Source of the DNA: Yinghuangia soli
GTDB lineage: Bacteria > Actinomycetota > Actinomycetes > Streptomycetales > Streptomycetaceae
NCBI RefSeq assembly: GCF_021502675.1
Contig: NZ_JAKFHA010000021.1
Location: 78,659 to 142,658, forward strand
Direction of reading: 5' to 3'
Length of the DNA stretch: 64,000 nucleotides
The notes beneath the pieces were generated by a model. It ran no database searches, was not told where the DNA came from, and worked only from the letters and a program-made list of their open reading frames with translations. The translations under genes and the position numbers were made by a program. Shown piece after piece: positions 27,121 to 35,358 of this stretch. Positions within the stretch are counted from its first letter, which is position 1. Each line of letters begins with the position of its first letter.

Positions 27121-27493
27121 CCCCGTGAAGTTGCGGTGAGGCGACGTACGAAGCCGGGACCTGCGGTACGCCGCGCCGACCGAGGCGGGACAGTGGCAGG
27201 CTCGCGTGAGGTGTCCGCAAGCCTTGCCGCACCCGGCGGTCGATGCTCGACGGAGGGTCGCCGCGGCATCGTGTCGGGCTCTTCGGGCTCCCGAGTGTCG
27301 GGGTGCCGCACCGGGCGGCGAAGTCGCCGGAGGCCCGAGTTCAGGACAGCAGCATGCATGAACTCGGGATGCATGAACAGATGTCGCCTTACTAATGGTT
27401 GGGATTCACACCAGCATGGGCGACGTGGCCGTGCCGCACACGGCCGGCAATCGACGGACGCCAGCATGCCCTCACGGGATGGGGTGAAGCCGA
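27121..27493. other. Divergent control region between XRE regulator and Tad operon
   Basis: These 373 bases hold no gene. They contain the 10-base inverted repeat 27334-27368 and an overlapping 10-base direct repeat (27354-27378), about 115-160 bases before the first Tad gene. The promoters of both divergent units must lie here. No confident -35/-10 pair was identified. Confidence 0.5.
27334..27378. promoter_or_regulatory. Overlapping inverted and direct repeats, candidate operator of the Tad operon
   Basis: CCCGAGTTCA (27334-27343) and TGAACTCGGG (27359-27368) are perfect inverted arms with a 15-base spacer. ATGCATGAAC occurs twice, at 27354-27363 and 27369-27378, so the direct repeat shares bases with the right arm. 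The composite site lies upstream of the Tad operon and suits binding of a dimeric regulator such as the adjacent XRE protein. Confidence 0.55.
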
Positions 27494-28096
27494 GTGAGTC
27501 GTCAGCTACGGCGACCGCCCGCCGTTCTGCTGGCCGTGTGCTTGCTCGCGGTTCCGGCGTGCAATGGCTCTGGCTCAGAGAAGCAACAGGCAAGCCCGAC
27601 AGTCACCTCGCCGTTGATCGGCAGCACCGCTCCACCGTCCGGACCTTCCGAGACACGGAGCACCCCGGCCAGTCCGCCCGTCAGTCCACCGTCTACTCCG
27701 AGCGCACCCGAGGACGCGCCGTTGGCTGCCTACCGCCAGATGTGGGCTGCGATGCTCACTGCGGCACTCACGTCGGACCCGACATTCGCCGACCTGGAGC
27801 GCTTCGCTGCTGGTGAGGCTCTCGCCAAACTTCGTTACTCACTCACCGTCGACCAACAGAACGGGCTCACGACCAAGGGGCCCCTGCACATCTCGGCACA
27901 AGCGACGCTGACCTCGGGGACGACCGCAACTATCAATGACTGCTTGGACGACACTCAGTGGCTCAAGTACAAGGCCGACGGCTCCTTGAAGGACAACATT
28001 CCCGGGTCCAAGCACCATGCCGAAGCAGTAGCAACGCTCGCAGACGGGCTCTGGAAGATCACGCAGCTTCGGGTGGACGGAGCCGGCACATGCTGA
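27494..28096 (+). CDS. Putative lipoprotein heading the Tad operon
   Basis: The 200-residue product has a lipoprotein signal peptide (VLLAVCLLAVPAC, lipobox Cys23), a Ser/Pro/Thr-rich linker of about 45 residues and a folded C-terminal domain (YRQMWAAMLTAALTSDPTFA to WKITQLRVDGAGTC) resembling small NTF2-like lipoprotein domains. It would be anchored on the outer face of the membrane. GTG 27494 is the start. It overlaps the next gene by seven bases. Confidence 0.7.
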   Translation: MSRQLRRPPAVLLAVCLLAVPACNGSGSEKQQASPTVTSPLIGSTAPPSGPSETRSTPASPPVSPPSTPSAPEDAPLAAYRQMWAAMLTAALTSDPTFADLERFAAGEALAKLRYSLTVDQQNGLTTKGPLHISAQATLTSGTTATINDCLDDTQWLKYKADGSLKDNIPGSKHHAEAVATLADGLWKITQLRVDGAGTC

Positions 28097-28989
28097 CGCT
28101 CTTTCGGTCGCCGTTGCATCGGTTTGCCAACGGGGTAGGACTCGCCGCCCTACTCACCCTCGGATCCCTCTCCGTAGCCCGCGGTGCCGGCGACCCCGGC
28201 GGCGACAAACCGGAACCGGTCGTCTGTTCTGGCCAGTTCTGCACAATTACGGCAACCAGCCCGGGGCGGAACCCGAGCACCGCCGGCCCGAGCCGCCCCG
28301 CTGGTTCAGCCGGCACAGCGACGCGTCCCGTAGCGCCTGGGAGCGGTGGCGTGTCCGAGGTCTCATTCCTGGAGCTCCTGCTCGCTTCGGGCCCGGGGCC
28401 GATCTACCGCCTCACCGAGAACGGTCCCAACTGGTACCTCCCAGGGTTTCCGAACTTTGGCCGCGACCAAGCCCCCCTTCCTGCCGGCGTTGCTCCTGTG
28501 GTGACCCCCGCCGAGCTGGCGCTCCAGGCCGTGTCGAGGCTGAGCCTGCCCGCGCCTCGCATCGGCACGAACCCAGCCGGCGAGCAGACGGTGAACTTCC
28601 CGACATGGCTCTGGATCCAGGCTGCTTTGTGGCAACCGGTGTCCGGCACTGCGTCAGTCCCAGGCGTGTCGGTGACGGCGACCGCAGTGCCGCAGAAGGT
28701 CGACTGGTCAATGGGAGACGGGACGACCGTGACCTGTCGCGGTGCCGGTACTCCCTACTCGGCCGCGGCGGACCCGGCCGGCTCATCCCCTGACTGCGGG
28801 CACACCTACGTCCGGTCGTCGGCTTCGCGGCCAGGTCACGTCTACTCAGTCGTCGCGACGGTGACTTGGACCGTCTCCTGGGCAGGTGCCGGACAGTCCG
28901 GCGCGTTCCCAGGTCTGCAGACCGCAGCGCAAATCCAGGTGCGGGTCGGCGAGGTCCAGGGAGTCGTCGTTCCGGGCAACGGAGGTTAG
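28090..28989 (+). CDS. Secreted PKD-like protein of the Tad locus
   Basis: The 299-residue protein has a signal peptide (LTLGSLSVARGAG), a Pro/Ser-rich region, a conserved block (GPNWYLPGFPNF, PTWLWIQAALWQPVSGTASV) and a PKD-like beta domain (VDWSMGDGTTVTC through YSVVATVTWTVSW). Proteins of this form accompany actinobacterial Tad loci and are presumably extracytoplasmic. The ATG lies inside the upstream gene end, indicating tight coupling. The precise role is unknown. Confidence 0.65.
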   Translation: MLTLFRSPLHRFANGVGLAALLTLGSLSVARGAGDPGGDKPEPVVCSGQFCTITATSPGRNPSTAGPSRPAGSAGTATRPVAPGSGGVSEVSFLELLLASGPGPIYRLTENGPNWYLPGFPNFGRDQAPLPAGVAPVVTPAELALQAVSRLSLPAPRIGTNPAGEQTVNFPTWLWIQAALWQPVSGTASVPGVSVTATAVPQKVDWSMGDGTTVTCRGAGTPYSAAADPAGSSPDCGHTYVRSSASRPGHVYSVVATVTWTVSWAGAGQSGAFPGLQTAAQIQVRVGEVQGVVVPGNGG

Positions 28990-29000
28990 GTGAGCCCCCG

Positions 29001-29714
29001 ATGACATCCCCCAGCGCGCGGCTGACCGGTGGCCCTGCCACCTCGCGCTCTGGGCGCCCGCTGGCCACAAGTCGCGGCAGCAACGCCGCCAGTCGTCCGA
29101 ATCCACCTGGCAGCCGACGTCGCCGCACCGGCCTGGTCTGGGCCGGGCTCGCGCTCGCGGTGCTGTCCGCACTCGCCTTCGTCCTGTTCGCTCGGCAGCT
29201 CGACGATCGTCGCGACGTCCTCGTACTCACGCGTGACGTACCGCGCGGCGAAGCCCTGCAGTCGGGCGACCTTCGTGTTGCCCGAGTCGGTGTCGGCTCC
29301 GACGTAAGCGTGGTCCTGGGCTCGGAACGGTCGTCCGTGACGGGTCAGGCCACTACGCGCAATCTCGTCTCGGGACAGTTGCTGCAACCTGGCGACACCG
29401 AAGCCGCTGCCCAGTACCCGCCCGCCGGGAAGGCCGAGATCGCGATCGTGCTCAAGCCGGGAGCGGCACCGCCTGCCGTACGGGAGGGCCAGCGTGCGGC
29501 CGTACTCGAAGGACCTGCGGTCAGCACTCCGGCAAGTCCTGGCCCACCTCCTGCCGTGGTCGTGGGCGAGGTCGTCCGTGTCGACGCGGTTCCCGATTCC
29601 AGCGGCAGCACCATCGTGACTCTGCTCGTCGACACCGCGGCCACGCGCACCCTCGCCGTACTTCGCGAGCCGCATCTGGCCGTTCTGTCTCCGTCCGGCG
29701 GCGAGGCGCCATGA
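29001..29714 (+). CDS. SAF-domain protein, CpaB/RcpC-like
   Basis: The 237-residue protein has a cytoplasmic basic N-terminus, one membrane segment (VWAGLALAVLSALAFVLFA, about residues 45-63) and a SAF domain (VLVLTRDVPRGEALQSGDLR). In Gram-negatives CpaB/RcpC helps assemble the secretin. A monoderm version probably acts as a periplasm-facing assembly factor. It overlaps tadZ by ATGA. Confidence 0.72.
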   Translation: MTSPSARLTGGPATSRSGRPLATSRGSNAASRPNPPGSRRRRTGLVWAGLALAVLSALAFVLFARQLDDRRDVLVLTRDVPRGEALQSGDLRVARVGVGSDVSVVLGSERSSVTGQATTRNLVSGQLLQPGDTEAAAQYPPAGKAEIAIVLKPGAAPPAVREGQRAAVLEGPAVSTPASPGPPPAVVVGEVVRVDAVPDSSGSTIVTLLVDTAATRTLAVLREPHLAVLSPSGGEAP

Positions 29715-30529
29715 CCAGGAACGTCGTGGTGATCGCGTCAGCGAAGGGGTCTCCTGGCGTGACGACGATTGCGCTGGCGCTATCCGCTCGATGGTCCGAA
29801 CGGCAAGAGGACGTAGTGCTGGTGGAGGCAGATCCGGCCGGAGGTGATCTATCAGCATGGCTGGGCGCTTCGGACACTCCAGGGTTACTCGAGGTCGCTG
29901 CATCGTCCCGGCTTGGGTCCACTCGCGACCACCTCGTGCTGGGTGGCCAGCCTCTGCCGAACGGCGTCATCCTTGTGCCAGCTCCTGCGGCCGCTGCGCA
30001 GTGCCGAGCAGCGCTTGACATGCTGAACCAGTACGACAGCCGACTCATGCTGCGCGGCCCCGCGACAAGCACGGGAGTGACTTTCGTCGATGTGGGACGC
30101 CTGGACCCGAGCACGCAGCAACTGGTGGAGATCGCGGATGTAGTCCTCATTGTCTGCCGCGGCGGCGTCGACTCCCTGTCCCATGCTGCGGCCGAAGTCG
30201 AGTTGCTACGGCCGAAGCACCACTGGCTGGGGTTGATCACGGTTGGACCGTGTCCCTTTCCGGTCGGCGAGATAGCCCGGACACTCGGGCTGGGCTGGGT
30301 GCACCGCCTGCCCTCGGAGCCATCGAGTACCCCGAAGGCGTTGTCGCTGGCCCTCCGCACAGGCAGGCGACAACGGCGCTCGGGTTGGTTGACGTCGATT
30401 GATGCCCTGGTGGGGGATCTCGAACGTCGACTCGACCTGAGGAGATCGGAGGTTGTTGCCCCCGGGCTGTCTGCTGACCCCGCGCCGGTGACAGCGAGCC
30501 GTGAGGGAGGTGCTGCATGGGATCCGTAG
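29711..30529 (+). CDS. tadZ: TadZ/CpaE-like ParA-type ATPase
   Basis: The 272-residue protein has a ParA/MinD deviant Walker A at residues 9-18 (SAKGSPGVTT), a switch with LVEADPAGGD and a VTFVDVGRLDP segment. TadZ proteins position the pilus machine at the cell pole or membrane. It is the fourth gene of the operon and overlaps the next by 13 bases. The receiver-like N-terminal domain of some TadZ proteins is missing. Confidence 0.8.
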   Translation: MTRNVVVIASAKGSPGVTTIALALSARWSERQEDVVLVEADPAGGDLSAWLGASDTPGLLEVAASSRLGSTRDHLVLGGQPLPNGVILVPAPAAAAQCRAALDMLNQYDSRLMLRGPATSTGVTFVDVGRLDPSTQQLVEIADVVLIVCRGGVDSLSHAAAEVELLRPKHHWLGLITVGPCPFPVGEIARTLGLGWVHRLPSEPSSTPKALSLALRTGRRQRRSGWLTSIDALVGDLERRLDLRRSEVVAPGLSADPAPVTASREGGAAWDP

Positions 30530-31887
30530 ACCCTGCAGGCCTGCCTTGGCCCCAGGGCATTGATCCGGATCGTTCTGGTGAGCAGGAACTCGCTGCGCGC
30601 GTGCGTCTTCGTGTGAGCGAACGGGCGGCAAACCACGCGGAGAGCCTCACCGCCGCAGGCTTGCCGCCGCAGACGTCCACCCGGTTCCGGGAGATGGTCG
30701 AGGCCCTGGTCGAAGAAGAACTCGCTATGGAGACGGCCAGTCGACTCGGCAGCACGGCAAAGCCTCTTGACATCATGGCGAGCCGACGAATAGCCCGCAC
30801 CGTGTTCGATGGCCTACTCGGCCTCGGGGGCCTGCAGCGGCTACTCGACGACCAGCGCGTCGAGAACATCAACGTCAATGGCCATGACCAGGTTTTCGTC
30901 CGCTACGCCGACGGCACCAAGCACCAAGTGGCGCCCGTGGCCGATTCTGATGCCGACCTGATCGAACTGGTCAGGACAGTTGCCGCGCGTTCCGGGCTGG
31001 AAGAGCGGCGCTTTGATCGAGCTGTACCTCGACTGAACGTCCAACTCCCCGATGGGAGTCGACTCTTCGCCGTGATGTCGGTGACCGGGCGGGTATCGAT
31101 CTCCATTCGGCGGCATCGACATCCGCGAGTGACGCTCGGCGAGCTGCAGCGGCTGGGGGTGTGTGATCCGGGCCTCACCGCTTTCCTCGCGGCACTCGTA
31201 CGGGCGCGCAAGAACGTGATCGTGGCCGGCGGGCCGAACGTCGGCAAGACCACCATGCTCCGCGCACTTGCCTCCGAAATCCCCGCGAAGGAACGGCTGA
31301 TCACCATCGAGGACACTTTCGAACTCGGCCTCGACAGGGATCCCGAGGCGCACCCCGACGTAGTGGCGATGCAGGCCCGCGAAGCGAACATCGAAGGTGT
31401 CGGCGCCATCGACCAGGACGTGCTGGTCCGATGGGGGCTTCGCATGGCGCCCGATCGTGTGATCGTCGGGGAGATCAGGGGCTCTGAGGTCGTTCCCATG
31501 TGCAACGCGATGAGCCAGGGCAGCGATGGCTCCTTGTCCACGATCCATGCGTCGACAAGCAGCGGCACCTTCGCCAAGTTGGCCGCCTACGCTGCGCAAT
31601 CCCCGGAACGGCTCTCGCTGGAGGCAACAAACCTCCTGGTCGCTGCCGCGCTGGACGTCGTGGTGCACCTCGCCTGGTCCGCGGACCGAGTGCGCGTGGT
31701 CGATTCCGTACGCGAGGTCGTCGGAGCCGACGGAACCCAGGTCATCTCCAACGAGGTCTATCGCCCTGGACCCGATGGCCGAGCTGTTCCCGCCACACCG
31801 CCCAGGGCCGAGCTCATGGGTGAACTGGTCACGGCAGGCCTCGACGAGCAACTCATCCGCCAAGCCTGGTGGGGGCGGTCCCCGTGA
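30517..31887 (+). CDS. tadA: TadA/CpaF secretion ATPase
   Basis: The 456-residue AAA-type type II/IV secretion ATPase powers Flp pilus assembly. It has the N-terminal helical domain, the INVNGHDQVFVRYADG segment, Walker A GPNVGKTT near residue 239, the Asp box (RLITIEDTFELGL), Walker B (RVIVGEIRGSE) and the His box (GSLSTIHASTS). The third Walker A position is Asn instead of the more usual Gly. Overlaps on both sides show one operon. Confidence 0.92.
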   Translation: MGSVDPAGLPWPQGIDPDRSGEQELAARVRLRVSERAANHAESLTAAGLPPQTSTRFREMVEALVEEELAMETASRLGSTAKPLDIMASRRIARTVFDGLLGLGGLQRLLDDQRVENINVNGHDQVFVRYADGTKHQVAPVADSDADLIELVRTVAARSGLEERRFDRAVPRLNVQLPDGSRLFAVMSVTGRVSISIRRHRHPRVTLGELQRLGVCDPGLTAFLAALVRARKNVIVAGGPNVGKTTMLRALASEIPAKERLITIEDTFELGLDRDPEAHPDVVAMQAREANIEGVGAIDQDVLVRWGLRMAPDRVIVGEIRGSEVVPMCNAMSQGSDGSLSTIHASTSSGTFAKLAAYAAQSPERLSLEATNLLVAAALDVVVHLAWSADRVRVVDSVREVVGADGTQVISNEVYRPGPDGRAVPATPPRAELMGELVTAGLDEQLIRQAWWGRSP

Positions 31888-32771
31888 CCTCCACGACGAT
31901 GCTCGCCGCATTGCTCGGGTCGGGCGCCGGACTGGGCATGGCCTTGGTCATGGTCGGCTGGCGGGGGCTCCCTGAACCAGGTGACAGCCGTAGGACCGAA
32001 CGGTGGGCAAGGCGCCTTCGCTTGTTGTTCGACCAGCAGTATTTGGTCCTCGGCGCTGTCGCTGCGGCAATCACGACCGGCATCGTGACCCACTGGCCGG
32101 TCGGAGCCCTGTTGGCCGGGTTCGCCGTCTTGCTCTTGCCCCAAGTACTTCGCCCCGAGAGGTCTACCCGCACACGAACTGAACGGCTCGAAGCAATCGC
32201 TGCCTGGACGGAAGCTCTGCGGGACACGCTGGCAGCTGCCGCGGGGATCGAGCAGGCGCTACGCGCCTCTGCGATCAGCCCTCCGCCGGCAGTGGCCTCA
32301 GAGGTTGCCCACCTGGTCGCTCGTTTGGAGCACGGCGATCGGCTGGCCGATGCGCTTCGCGACTTCGCCGACGAACTCGACGATGCCACCGGAGACCTGG
32401 TGGCTGCGGCACTCGTCATGGCTGCCGAACGTCAGGCCGGACAACTCCGTCAACTCCTCGGGGCCCTGGCTGAGGCCGCGCGCGCCCAGGTCGCGGCGCG
32501 CTTGAAGATCGATGCCGAACGTGCCCGCGTCCGCACATCAGTACGTGTGGTCATCGCCGTCACGCTGTCCATGGCAGTCGGTCTCGTCCTGCTCAACCGG
32601 CCGTACCTGGAGCCGTTCGACAGCGCGGGCGGTCAGGTCGCCCTGGCGCTTGTGGGCAGCTTGTTCGCTGCTGCCTTCGCCTGGATGGCGCGCATTGCCC
32701 GGCTGCGCGGCAACGTGCGCGTTCTCGCCGCGGATCGAGCCGAGGCGGAGGTCGGCCGACCATGGTCCTGA
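31884..32771 (+). CDS. tadB: TadB-like pilus assembly membrane protein
   Basis: This 295-residue T2SSF-domain protein has membrane segments near residues 55-90 and two at the C-terminus (VVIAVTLSMAVGLVLL, LALVGSLFAAAFAW). The cytoplasmic domain holds LEAIAAWTEALRDTLAAAAG and LIARLEHGDRLADAL-like motifs typical of the family. GTG at 31884 overlaps the tadA stop (GTGA). It forms the inner membrane platform with TadC. Confidence 0.85.
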   Translation: MTSTTMLAALLGSGAGLGMALVMVGWRGLPEPGDSRRTERWARRLRLLFDQQYLVLGAVAAAITTGIVTHWPVGALLAGFAVLLLPQVLRPERSTRTRTERLEAIAAWTEALRDTLAAAAGIEQALRASAISPPPAVASEVAHLVARLEHGDRLADALRDFADELDDATGDLVAAALVMAAERQAGQLRQLLGALAEAARAQVAARLKIDAERARVRTSVRVVIAVTLSMAVGLVLLNRPYLEPFDSAGGQVALALVGSLFAAAFAWMARIARLRGNVRVLAADRAEAEVGRPWS

Positions 32772-33658
32772 TTGCGCTGACGGGAGCGGGCTTCGGCCTC
32801 GGAATCGTCGTGATCGTCCGCGGACTCTTCCCTCCCAGAATGTCGCTTGCCGATGCGCTGGCGGCGCTTCACCGTCCGCCCGTTCCAGCGCCGATCGCCG
32901 AACAGGGCGAGGCTCGTTGGCTGTCCCGGGTCGGCAGGTTCGCAGTACCGCTCCTTCGCAGCACAGGCCTGCCCGGCGGGCGCCTGCGCCGAGATCTGCA
33001 GACTCTGGGACGGGACGTCGATCGTCATCTCGCCGAGAAGGTAGCTGCGGGCGCAGCCGGGCTGCTGATCCCCTCCATGCTGCTCTTCTCGTTGCAAGGC
33101 ATGGGTGCTGCAGACCTCGGAATGGCTGCACCGCTTGCGGTGGTCTTGCTGTGTGGACTCGCGATGTTCGTTCTGCCCGACGCTGCTGTCCGTCGCGAGG
33201 CAGCAGAGCGCCGCCGGGAAATGCGGCACACGCTGTCAGCGCTTCTCGACCTTGCCGTCGTTGCCCTCGCCGGCGGAGCCGGCGTCGAGCAGTCGCTTGC
33301 TGACGCTTCCGCCGTGACCAAGGGCTGGGCGGCTACGCAGATCCGGCGGGCCCTGGACACCGCCAGCCTGAGCCGCACCCCTCCGTGGGGAGCCCTGGCG
33401 CGACTTGGTGACGAATTGGACGTCACGGAGTTGCAGGAGTTCGCCGCCACAATCGCACTGGCCGGTTCCGAAGGCGCGAGGGTCCGGGAGTCCCTCTCGG
33501 CCAAGGCGGCAGGACTCAGGGAACGTCTGCAGTCGGAGGCCCAGGCAGAGGCCGTCGCAGCCACGGAACGTATGGCGCTGCCGTTGGCGATGTTGTTCCT
33601 GGCGTTCCTGATCTTCATCGGCTATCCCGCGCTGTCCCACGTCATGACCGGGCTCTAA
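32762..33658 (+). CDS. tadC: TadC-like pilus assembly membrane protein
   Basis: The 298-residue T2SSF protein has four to five hydrophobic segments (LIALTGAGFGLGIVVIV, GLLIPSMLLFSLQGM, APLAVVLLCGLAMFVLP, MLFLAFLIFIGYPAL) and the motif SALLDLAVVALAGGAGVEQSL. It starts ten bases before the end of tadB. It is the second platform component. Confidence 0.85.
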   Translation: MVLIALTGAGFGLGIVVIVRGLFPPRMSLADALAALHRPPVPAPIAEQGEARWLSRVGRFAVPLLRSTGLPGGRLRRDLQTLGRDVDRHLAEKVAAGAAGLLIPSMLLFSLQGMGAADLGMAAPLAVVLLCGLAMFVLPDAAVRREAAERRREMRHTLSALLDLAVVALAGGAGVEQSLADASAVTKGWAATQIRRALDTASLSRTPPWGALARLGDELDVTELQEFAATIALAGSEGARVRESLSAKAAGLRERLQSEAQAEAVAATERMALPLAMLFLAFLIFIGYPALSHVMTGL

Positions 33659-33670
33659 GAAGGTGTCGCA

Positions 33671-33928
33671 GTGTCTACCACCGATACACGGCAAAGACGT
33701 CGCTGGTTGTCGCTCAAACAACGGCTAACGGCCGTTGCTCGGGACGATTCGGGCTACACGACGGAGACCATCGTCGTGACCGCGATTCTGGTGGCGATCG
33801 CCATCGCCGTCCTCGCTATCTTCCGGACGAAGCTCGTCGCGAAGGTGAACGGCCTCAACCTCGGAATGGGTCACCCCGTCCTCGAGGGCGTGCAGGCAGC
33901 AGCGTCGGCACTCGTCGCGATGCTCTAG
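33671..33928 (+). CDS. Flp-type pilin-like protein
   Basis: The 85-residue protein has a basic leader, a class III-like processing region (DDSGYTTETIVVTAILVA with Glu five residues after Gly) and one hydrophobic helix (ILVAIAIAVLAIF). This is the expected form of the Flp pilin subunit of the locus, processed by the prepilin peptidase. GTG 33671 has AAGGTG upstream. The mature protein would be about 55 residues. Confidence 0.75.
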   Translation: MSTTDTRQRRRWLSLKQRLTAVARDDSGYTTETIVVTAILVAIAIAVLAIFRTKLVAKVNGLNLGMGHPVLEGVQAAASALVAML

Positions 33929-33937
33929 ACGGTTGCC

Positions 33938-34378
33938 ATGCGACGCTTGCTTCGCGATGAATCCGGGGCCGTCTCGGCTGCGCTCGTCGTTGTGATGCCG
34001 CTGCTGATTCTGACTGCGATGTTCGTCGTGCAGTTCGCTCTGGCCGCCCATGCCCAGCACATCGCGCAGTCGGCCGCTTCGCGGGCGTTGGCAGCTGCCC
34101 GAGCGGATCGCAGCAGCGGCGATGACGGTCAGGCTCGGGCCGAGGCCATCTTGCAGGCGCTCGGCAGTGGAGTCCTGAAGAACACCAAGGTCTCGGTCGT
34201 ACGCGACGCCGACCAGGTCCGCGTCGAGATCACGGGTACCGCAATCGAGGTCGTACCCGGCGTCCGCCTGTCCGTGAAGGCGATCGCTGTGGGACCCGTC
34301 GAGAAGTTCAGGCCGGACTCCCGCACGTTCACCGCCGCATCCCGGACGCGCATCCCCGGATCAGAGGCAGGGTGGTGA
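33938..34378 (+). CDS. TadE-like pseudopilin
   Basis: The 146-residue protein begins MRRLLRDESGAVSAALVVV, a TadE-type N-terminal segment with a G-x4-hydrophobic pattern and a single membrane helix. It then has an extracytoplasmic alpha/beta domain. It lacks the usual Glu at position +5 of the cleavage region, having Ala instead. It is one of three pseudopilin-like genes in tandem. Confidence 0.72.
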   Translation: MRRLLRDESGAVSAALVVVMPLLILTAMFVVQFALAAHAQHIAQSAASRALAAARADRSSGDDGQARAEAILQALGSGVLKNTKVSVVRDADQVRVEITGTAIEVVPGVRLSVKAIAVGPVEKFRPDSRTFTAASRTRIPGSEAGW

Positions 34379-34382
34379 TGAC

Positions 34383-34883
34383 GTGTGCTCAACCGCGCCG
34401 GAACGGGTCCTCCCGAGAGTGCACACGCGCTTCGCTCAGCTGCGCGAGCGATCCGAAGTTGGGTCAGCTGCAGCCGAGTTCGTAATAGTCGCACCACTGA
34501 TGGTGCTCGTTCTCCTCCTTGTCGTCGCTTCCAGTCGGCTTGCCGGGAATCGGCAGGAGTTGCACGACGCCGCGCATCAGGCAGCGCGCGCGGCCTCCAC
34601 TACCCGCGATCCGGCATCTGCCCAGCGGCGTGCCGGTGACATCGCCCGGGCTGCCCTGTCATCCGCGGGGGTGTCGTGCCAGCGAGTGACAGTCGTGACG
34701 GACGTCAGCCGCTTCCGCCCCGGCGGGACCGTGCACGTCCAGGTCTCGTGCGAGGTGGCGCTCCACGGATTGGTCCCAGGCATGCCTGGCTCGCGGAGGC
34801 TTAGCGCCAGTGCTACTTCACCCGTTGACGCCTATCGAGGCGCCGTGGGGATTGCTTCAGGACAACCTGGAGACAGCAGATGA
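34383..34883 (+). CDS. TadE-family pseudopilin
   Basis: The 166-residue protein has the classic TadE motif EVGSAAAEFVIVAPLMVLVL (Gly, then Glu five residues later) and one membrane helix. The rest is an exported domain with two cysteines (VSCQRVTVV, VQVSCEVAL). GTG 34383 is the start. An ATG at 34378 is out of frame. It overlaps the next gene by ATGA. Confidence 0.8.
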   Translation: MCSTAPERVLPRVHTRFAQLRERSEVGSAAAEFVIVAPLMVLVLLLVVASSRLAGNRQELHDAAHQAARAASTTRDPASAQRRAGDIARAALSSAGVSCQRVTVVTDVSRFRPGGTVHVQVSCEVALHGLVPGMPGSRRLSASATSPVDAYRGAVGIASGQPGDSR

Positions 34884-35356
34884 TCCGTAGGTGGCGCTGG
34901 GCTGGACTGGAGACCCCGCAGCGGATCCGCTCAGCCCTTGGGAACGAAGTGGGCCAGGTCACCGCGTTCGTCGTCGCCCTCGTCAGCACGCTGATCCTGT
35001 GTGCGGGCCTGGTGCTGGACGGAGGGCTGGCTCTCGCCGCCAAGGTGGACGCGATGGACGCGGCGCAGGAGGCCGCGCGCGCGGGCACCCAGCCGGTCGA
35101 TCCGCGGGGGCTGCGCGGATCGGCACCCTTCGCGCTGGAGCCTGCGAAGGCGCGCCAGGCAGCGATCGCCTCGCTGACAGCCGCGGGTTACCAAGGCACG
35201 GTCAACGTAGTCGGCCTGCGCGTCACAGTGCGAGTGACGCACGAACAGCGGACACAGCTGCTGTCGCTGGCCGGCATACGAACCATTCAGGTGACTGCTG
35301 TCGCCACTGCCGAGGCCCAGCGTGGAGTGACCACGAGCACACAAGGCGGGGGTTAA
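34880..35356 (+). CDS. TadG/TadE-like pilus protein
   Basis: The 158-residue protein has a Tad-type N-terminal helix (EVGQVTAFVVALVSTLILCAGLVLDGG), as in the PF13400-type Flp pilus-assembly proteins, and a short exported domain with LRVTVRVTHEQRTQLLSLAG. The Glu-rich cleavage context and membrane helix support export. It is the last pseudopilin before the LysM-BTAD gene. Confidence 0.78.
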   Translation: MIRRWRWAGLETPQRIRSALGNEVGQVTAFVVALVSTLILCAGLVLDGGLALAAKVDAMDAAQEAARAGTQPVDPRGLRGSAPFALEPAKARQAAIASLTAAGYQGTVNVVGLRVTVRVTHEQRTQLLSLAGIRTIQVTAVATAEAQRGVTTSTQGGG

Positions 35357-35358
35357 TC

